DNA from: Deltaproteobacteria bacterium
Lineage (GTDB): Bacteria; Myxococcota; Myxococcia; Myxococcales; Myxococcaceae
Assembly: GCA_016875515.1 (NCBI GenBank)
Contig: VGRA01000222.1
Coordinates: forward strand, 1 to 5,413
Reading direction: 5' to 3'
Length of the DNA stretch: 5,413 nt
Part shown: positions 1 through 5,413 of the stretch, piece after piece
How positions within the stretch are numbered: the stretch's first letter is position 1
How the letters are laid out: every line of letters begins with the position of its first letter
Program-made: the position numbers and the translations under genes
The notes under the pieces: generated by a model
Database searches by the model: none
What the model was told of the DNA's origin: nothing
What the model saw: only the letters and a program-made list of their open reading frames with translations

Positions 1-46
1 TGTCCCCCACGGACGTGCCGCCGTACTTCTGGACGATGAGTGCCAT
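1..46 (-). CDS. lysC: Aspartate kinase, N-terminal fragment (gene runs off left edge)
   Basis: Reading leftward from an ATG at 46-44, the 15 visible codons give MALIVQKYGGTSVGD. The KYGGTSV motif at residues 7-13 is the N-terminal signature of aspartate kinases, where the lysine and the glycine/Thr/Ser stretch take part in ATP and aspartate binding. The family phosphorylates L-aspartate to 4-phospho-aspartate in the cytoplasm, the first step towards lysine, threonine, methionine and diaminopimelate. Only the start is in the window, so the regulatory ACT domains, and any fusion, cannot be seen. A weak AGGG (63-60) lies 13 nt upstream of the ATG. It is divergent from hutH and on the same strand as thrC, which acts later in the same pathway. 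The motif makes the family call strong despite the short fragment; the isoform is unknown. Confidence 0.85.
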   Translation of the reverse strand, partial: MALIVQKYGGTSVGD

Positions 47-70
47 GCCGGGCGCAGGACCCTAGCACCC

Positions 71-80
71 CCGGCGCCGG
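71..80. repeat. 10-bp perfect palindrome between lysC and hutH
   Basis: The bases ccggcgccgg form a perfect palindrome in the middle of the divergent intergenic region, 24 bp from the lysC start and 73 bp from the hutH start. The position suits a repressor or activator site, but the site is pure G/C in a GC-rich genome, so chance is a serious alternative. No known operator is recognised. Confidence 0.25.
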
Positions 81-134
81 CGTCATTGATTACCGCACCC
101 GGCTTTGAGAGCGTTCACCGCCGACGTCCCCCCT

Positions 135-140
135 AAAGGA
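135..140 (+). promoter_or_regulatory. Probable hutH ribosome binding site
   Basis: AAAGGA lies upstream of the hutH ATG at 154 with a 13-nt spacer, longer than the usual 5-9. It is the only purine-rich Shine-Dalgarno candidate nearby, and the ATG at 154 gives the N-terminus expected for the family, so the start is kept. Confidence 0.5.
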
Positions 141-153
141 ACTGCACCGCCCC

Positions 154-1683
<1,530 letters not shown>

Positions 1684-1693
1684 TCAACGCCGG

Positions 1694-1706
1694 GGGGCTC
1701 AGCCCC
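1694..1706. terminator. Short GC hairpin at the convergent junction (weak candidate)
   Basis: GGGGC-TCA-GCCCC (1694-1698 paired with 1702-1706) sits 10 bp after the hutH stop and overlaps the stop codon of the convergent CinA-like gene. It could act in both directions, but it has no T-tract on either side and the stem is only five pairs, so it does not meet the usual intrinsic-terminator pattern. Confidence 0.25.
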
Positions 1707-2439
1707 GCTCCCGCCGGACGATGCAACCGGGCGGCAACGTCCGCTCCAGCTGATCCACGAGCGCGCGCACCCGGGCGCCGTCCACGTGCTCGGCCGTCAG
1801 CTTCACGCGGTAGTCCAGCCCCCGCTTGAAGTGCGGGTAGCTCCCGAGCGCCACGTCCGGGAAGGCCGCGGCCACCTGGTCCAGGGCCTCGGCGATCTCC
1901 GGCTCTCCCAGGGAGACGTACAGACACTCGAGCACCACCGGCACGCCCGGCATCAACCCCAGGACCGCCTCGAGCTGCAGCTTGAACAACTCGGGAACGC
2001 CCGGGAGCATGTACGTCCTGTCGCACCCGAGCGCGGGGAACCAGCTGCCGTCCACCTCCAGCACCGTGGCTCCGCGCGGGGCGTTGGCCAGCCGGAGCAC
2101 CACGTCCGAGACGTCTCCCTCGCGGTGTCGCCGGACGACCTCTTCTATCTCCGGCAAGCGCACCACCGGCACACCCAGCGCCACGGACACCCCCTCCACC
2201 GTGACGTCGTCATGGGTGGGGCCGATGCCGCCGCTGGTGAACACCACGTCCGCGACGGAACGCGCATGGCGGACGGCATGTGCAATGGCGGGCACCTCGT
2301 CCGGGACCGTGGCCATCCACCGCAGCGGGATGCCGCGGTCCCGCAGCCGCCGGATGAGCAGGGGGCCGTTCTCGTCGCGCACCTTCGCCGTCAGCACCTC
2401 GTTACCAATGATCACCGCCGCCGCGGTGGGGGGCGTCAC
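1699..2439 (-). CDS. CinA N-terminal-domain protein (competence/damage-inducible protein A type, MoaB/Mog-like fold)
   Basis: This 246-aa protein starts at a GTG (2439-2437) that overlaps the tmk stop as GTGA. The reading frame is open further upstream but lies inside tmk. Visible motifs are GNEVLTAKVRDEN (residues 12-24), a variant of the family's GDE(I/L)L...D(T)N; the hallmark TSGGIGPTHDDVT (68-80); and MLPGVP (144-149). These define the MoaB/Mog-like domain of CinA (COG1058). Residues about 175-246 form a small alpha/beta tail like that in stand-alone COG1058 proteins and in the first domain of eukaryotic FAD synthase. The NMN-deamidase (PncC) domain of full-length CinA is absent. Family members hydrolyse ADP-ribose or related nucleotides, so a clean-up role is a reasonable inference; a competence role is not shown. 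There is no clear Shine-Dalgarno, so translation is probably coupled to tmk. It is last in its cluster. Confidence 0.85.
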   Translation of the reverse strand: MTPPTAAAVIIGNEVLTAKVRDENGPLLIRRLRDRGIPLRWMATVPDEVPAIAHAVRHARSVADVVFTSGGIGPTHDDVTVEGVSVALGVPVVRLPEIEEVVRRHREGDVSDVVLRLANAPRGATVLEVDGSWFPALGCDRTYMLPGVPELFKLQLEAVLGLMPGVPVVLECLYVSLGEPEIAEALDQVAAAFPDVALGSYPHFKRGLDYRVKLTAEHVDGARVRALVDQLERTLPPGCIVRRERG

Positions 2440-3077
2440 CGCTTCGCGCGCTTGTGCAGCAGCGCCTCCACGTGGGCCCAGCAGGCCTCCGTCACCGCCT
2501 CGATCCCCTCCGCCCCGGACACCCGGACGATCTTCTCCGAGCCTCCCCGCAGCCGGATGGCCCTGCGGTACTGCGCGGCAATCCGCCGCTGGAGCCCGTC
2601 CTCCTCGAACAACTCCGCCGGGGCCCCGCGCAGCTGCCGTCGCGTGGCGGCCGTCTCGGCATCCACCTCGATGAAGAGCGTCAGGTCCGGGGCGAGCGCC
2701 TCGCGGTTCAGCTCGTTCACCCACTCCATGGGCACCGTGGCCCCCTGGTACGCCAAGCTGGAGAGGACGTACCGATCGCAGATCACCACGGTCCCGCCGT
2801 CCAGCGCCGGGCGCACCTTTGCGTGCAGGTGGTCCATCCGGTCCGCGGCGAACATGAGCGCCAGCGTCTCCGCGGAGAGCGGCCCGCGGCCAGCGGGAAG
2901 GGACAGCCGCCCCGAGAGCGCCTGCCGCAGCAGCAGCCCCAGCGGACCGTCCGACGGCTCGCGCGTGGTGAGGACCGGCATCCCCAGCGCGCGGACCTTC
3001 CCCGCGAGCTTCTCCAGCTGCGTGGTGGTGCCCGCGCCGTCCAACCCCTCCAGGACGATGAACTTGCCCTGTCCCAC
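2436..3077 (-). CDS. tmk: Thymidylate kinase (dTMP kinase) with variant P-loop
   Basis: This 213-aa cytoplasmic kinase, of normal family length, converts dTMP and ATP to dTDP and ADP, an essential step to dTTP. Motifs in order are FIVLEGLDGAGTTTQ (residues 6-20, P-loop), TREPSDGP (38-45), the FAADR segment (76-80), CDRYVLSSLAYQG (100-112, the DRY substrate/catalytic motif), a LID region with Arg146-Arg147 and Arg150, and a C-terminal helix. The oddity is Thr17 where the Walker A lysine is expected (GAGTTT instead of GAGKTT). All other motifs are kept, which suggests a lineage variant rather than a decaying gene. The GTG start at 3077 is supported by AGAGG six bases upstream and by the motif beginning at residue 6. 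It lies 3 nt after the upstream membrane-protein gene and overlaps the CinA-like gene by 4 nt. Confidence 0.93.
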   Translation of the reverse strand: MGQGKFIVLEGLDGAGTTTQLEKLAGKVRALGMPVLTTREPSDGPLGLLLRQALSGRLSLPAGRGPLSAETLALMFAADRMDHLHAKVRPALDGGTVVICDRYVLSSLAYQGATVPMEWVNELNREALAPDLTLFIEVDAETAATRRQLRGAPAELFEEDGLQRRIAAQYRRAIRLRGGSEKIVRVSGAEGIEAVTEACWAHVEALLHKRAKR

Positions 3078-3080
3078 GGT

Positions 3081-3434
3081 CTACCTCTGCGGCAGCAGGG
3101 CCGCCGGATCGTCCAGCTTCAGGTCCCGGCGGATGGCCATCATCCGCTCGTAGCGCACCATCTCGTCCCGGTATGTCGCCTTTCCCTTGAGGAGGCGGAC
3201 GAGCGCGTAGGCGACCAGCCCCAGCGCCAATGAACCGGAAGCGAACGGGAGGATCCACAGCTTCCTCGCGTCCCAGAGCATCTTCGCGGTGGCGCCGAAG
3301 AGCAGGAGCGAGGCGAGGATGGAAACCCCGGCGTGGGCGAAGTGGACGGTACTGTCGCGCGAGGACAGCCCGTGCTGCAGGCGGGCAAGCTCTTCGCGCT
3401 GTTGGCTGAGATCAGGTGCGGCGGACGCGGACAC
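3081..3434 (-). CDS. Small hypothetical protein with two membrane segments
   Basis: I do not recognise this 117-aa protein. Residues 1-30 are polar, with a short possible helix (QQREELARLQHGL). Residues about 31-53 and 59-82 are hydrophobic and separated by a short WDARK turn, giving two predicted inner-membrane helices as a hairpin. Residues 83-117 are highly charged (KGKATYRDEMVRYERMMAIRRD) and likely cytoplasmic by the positive-inside rule, which places both ends in the cytoplasm. There is no signal-peptidase site, lipobox or catalytic motif. The GTG start at 3434 is the first usable one, 13 nt after the thrC stop and with a weak ribosome site. Its tight position between thrC and tmk, G/C third positions and sensible membrane topology support a real gene. 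A regulatory or scaffolding role is possible, but nothing shows it. Confidence 0.75.
   Translation of the reverse strand: MSASAAPDLSQQREELARLQHGLSSRDSTVHFAHAGVSILASLLLFGATAKMLWDARKLWILPFASGSLALGLVAYALVRLLKGKATYRDEMVRYERMMAIRRDLKLDDPAALLPQR
3084..3088 (-). promoter_or_regulatory. tmk ribosome binding site
   Basis: AGAGG on the minus strand lies 6 nt before the tmk GTG and within the last two sense codons (CAG AGG) of the upstream membrane-protein gene. It decides the tmk start and suggests translational coupling between the two genes. Confidence 0.7.
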
Positions 3435-3447
3435 GGTGCGCGAGAAC

Positions 3448-4763
<1,316 letters not shown>

Positions 4764-4764
<1 letters not shown>

Positions 4765-5413
4765 CAGTCGTTTGAGGGGTAGGGGCTGATGACGCCACAG
4801 TCGCCGCAGGGCTTGCCCGCGCGGGAGGGCACGCCGCAGGCCTTGCAGCGGACCCACACCGTGTCCTGAAGCTCGTCCACCATCAACACCACCGCCTGCC
4901 GCTGAGGCTGGGGCAAGCGGCGACCGCACCCGTCACAGACGGTGCCGAGGACCTGGCCCGGCGTTCCGCAGGCGGGACAGGGGATGCGGTTGGCGGCCGC
5001 TGCTGCTGCTGCCACCTCCGCCCCGTCCTCCTCGTCGTCGTCCAGCACCACTTCGGCCTCTACGTCGAGTTCCAGCGCGACGTGCTCGTCCCCGAGGCGG
5101 CCCCGGTCAAAGTCCTCGGGCGGCGGCGCTTCCTCCGCGCTGGCCGTGAGTTCATCCATCCGCCCCGTGTCCAGCCCCTCGAGCACTCCCTCGTCCACCG
5201 ACCCGTCCGCGCCACCCACGGCATTCAACTCCAGATCCGACAACCGGTCCGCTGCGACGCGGGCGTCGGGCGGCATCACCTGGTTGTGCTCGATGCCGCC
5301 CTCCTCGTCGGGCCCAGCAGCAGCAGGCGCAGGCACCGCCTCGACGAGCGCGGCCACCGGCGTCCCCGCCGCCGGGGGACGTGCCACCGGCGCACCTGCG
5401 ACAGCGGCCACCG
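4764..5413 (-). CDS. Unrecognised acidic protein with C-terminal double zinc ribbon (partial, N-terminus may lie off right edge)
   Basis: At least 215 residues are visible, ending at a TGA that overlaps the thrC start by one base. The frame is open to the window edge. A GTG at 5411 is the first in-window start, but it cannot be judged because no upstream sequence is present; the Ala/Pro-rich opening looks like a linker inside a larger protein. Counting from that GTG, residues 1-40 are Ala/Pro-rich, 41-133 are acidic and probably disordered (LDDDEEDG at 123-130), and 134-140 are seven alanines. Two four-cysteine zinc ribbons follow: CPAC...CDGC (Cys145, 148, 159, 162) and CKAC...CGDC (Cys189, 192, 202, 205). 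Such modules bind nucleic acid or protein, or serve as structural caps; no enzyme domain is visible. I cannot assign a function. Co-transcription with thrC is likely. Confidence 0.75.
4999..5010. repeat. Short GCT/AGC triplet tract encoding poly-Ala
   Basis: Four tandem GCT units on the plus strand read as GCA-GCA-GCA-GCA on the coding strand. They form part of the seven-alanine run (residues 134-140) just before the first zinc ribbon. GCA is otherwise uncommon in this G/C-ending gene set, so the run looks like a triplet expansion in a linker. Confidence 0.6.

Larger units (their letters stand above)
47..153. promoter_or_regulatory. Divergent lysC/hutH intergenic region
   Basis: This 107-bp stretch separates the two divergent start codons and must hold, or lie close to, the promoters of both genes. 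It contains the window's only clearly AT-richer spot (about 83-92, cattgattac) and a 10-bp GC palindrome at 71-80. TTGATT at 86-91 resembles a sigma-70 -35 element for hutH, but no good -10 element follows at 16-18 nt spacing, so no promoter is assigned. I see no hairpin or leader peptide typical of amino-acid attenuation. Confidence 0.6.

Noticed and set aside
86..114. Sigma-70 or sigma-54 promoter for hutH around TTGATT and the following CCGGCTTTGAG
   Set aside because: No acceptable -10 box at 16-18 nt from TTGATT, and no GG/GC pair with the spacing and context needed for a -24/-12 promoter.
1786..3153. Plus-strand frame (455 aa) across the CinA-like gene and tmk
   Set aside because: Antisense to two genes with clear family motifs; no motif of its own.
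2440..3258. Upstream extension of the CinA-like frame through tmk to a 519-aa protein
   Set aside because: The added part is the tmk region read in another frame, rich in Gly/Arg/Pro. The GTG at 2439 overlapping the tmk stop gives the normal domain length.
4765..4929. 55-residue N-terminal extension of thrC from an upstream start
   Set aside because: It overlaps the zinc-ribbon gene in another frame and reads as low-complexity Gly/Arg/Leu. The ATG at 4764 starts right before the expected cysteine module.

Overview
This is a GC-rich, gene-dense window with no gap longer than about 110 bases. Codon third positions are strongly G/C, and the proteins look most like those of a myxobacterium (Myxococcota, Cystobacterineae-type). 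That assignment is an inference from composition and remembered family resemblance; no search was run. The genes are chromosomal metabolic and housekeeping genes. I see no mobile element, phage gene, CRISPR array, tRNA or rRNA.

Left part (1-1683). The first 46 bases are the 5' end of a leftward gene whose 15 visible codons read as the N-terminus of aspartate kinase (lysC). A 107-bp divergent intergenic region separates it from a complete rightward hutH, histidine ammonia-lyase (154-1683), with the catalytic residues of the family in place. No other hut gene is visible.

Right part (1699-5413). hutH converges, across only 15 bp, on a tightly packed leftward cluster. In transcription order (right to left) it holds: the C-terminal part of an unrecognised acidic protein ending in two zinc ribbons (running off the right edge); thrC, threonine synthase (1-nt stop/start overlap); a 117-aa protein with two predicted membrane segments (13-nt gap); tmk, thymidylate kinase (3-nt gap, Shine-Dalgarno inside the preceding gene's last codons); and a 246-aa protein with only the CinA N-terminal (MoaB/Mog-like) domain (4-nt GTGA overlap). 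The spacing indicates one transcript with translational coupling.

The genes join threonine synthesis (thrC, with lysC nearby on the same strand), dTDP synthesis (tmk) and probably nucleotide-derivative clean-up (CinA-like domain), with hutH placed between thrC's cluster and lysC on the opposite strand. I find no clear new multi-gene system. The points most worth a second look are a thymidylate kinase whose P-loop has Thr where the Walker A lysine is expected, the truncated double-zinc-ribbon protein upstream of thrC, and the uncharacterised membrane protein between thrC and tmk.
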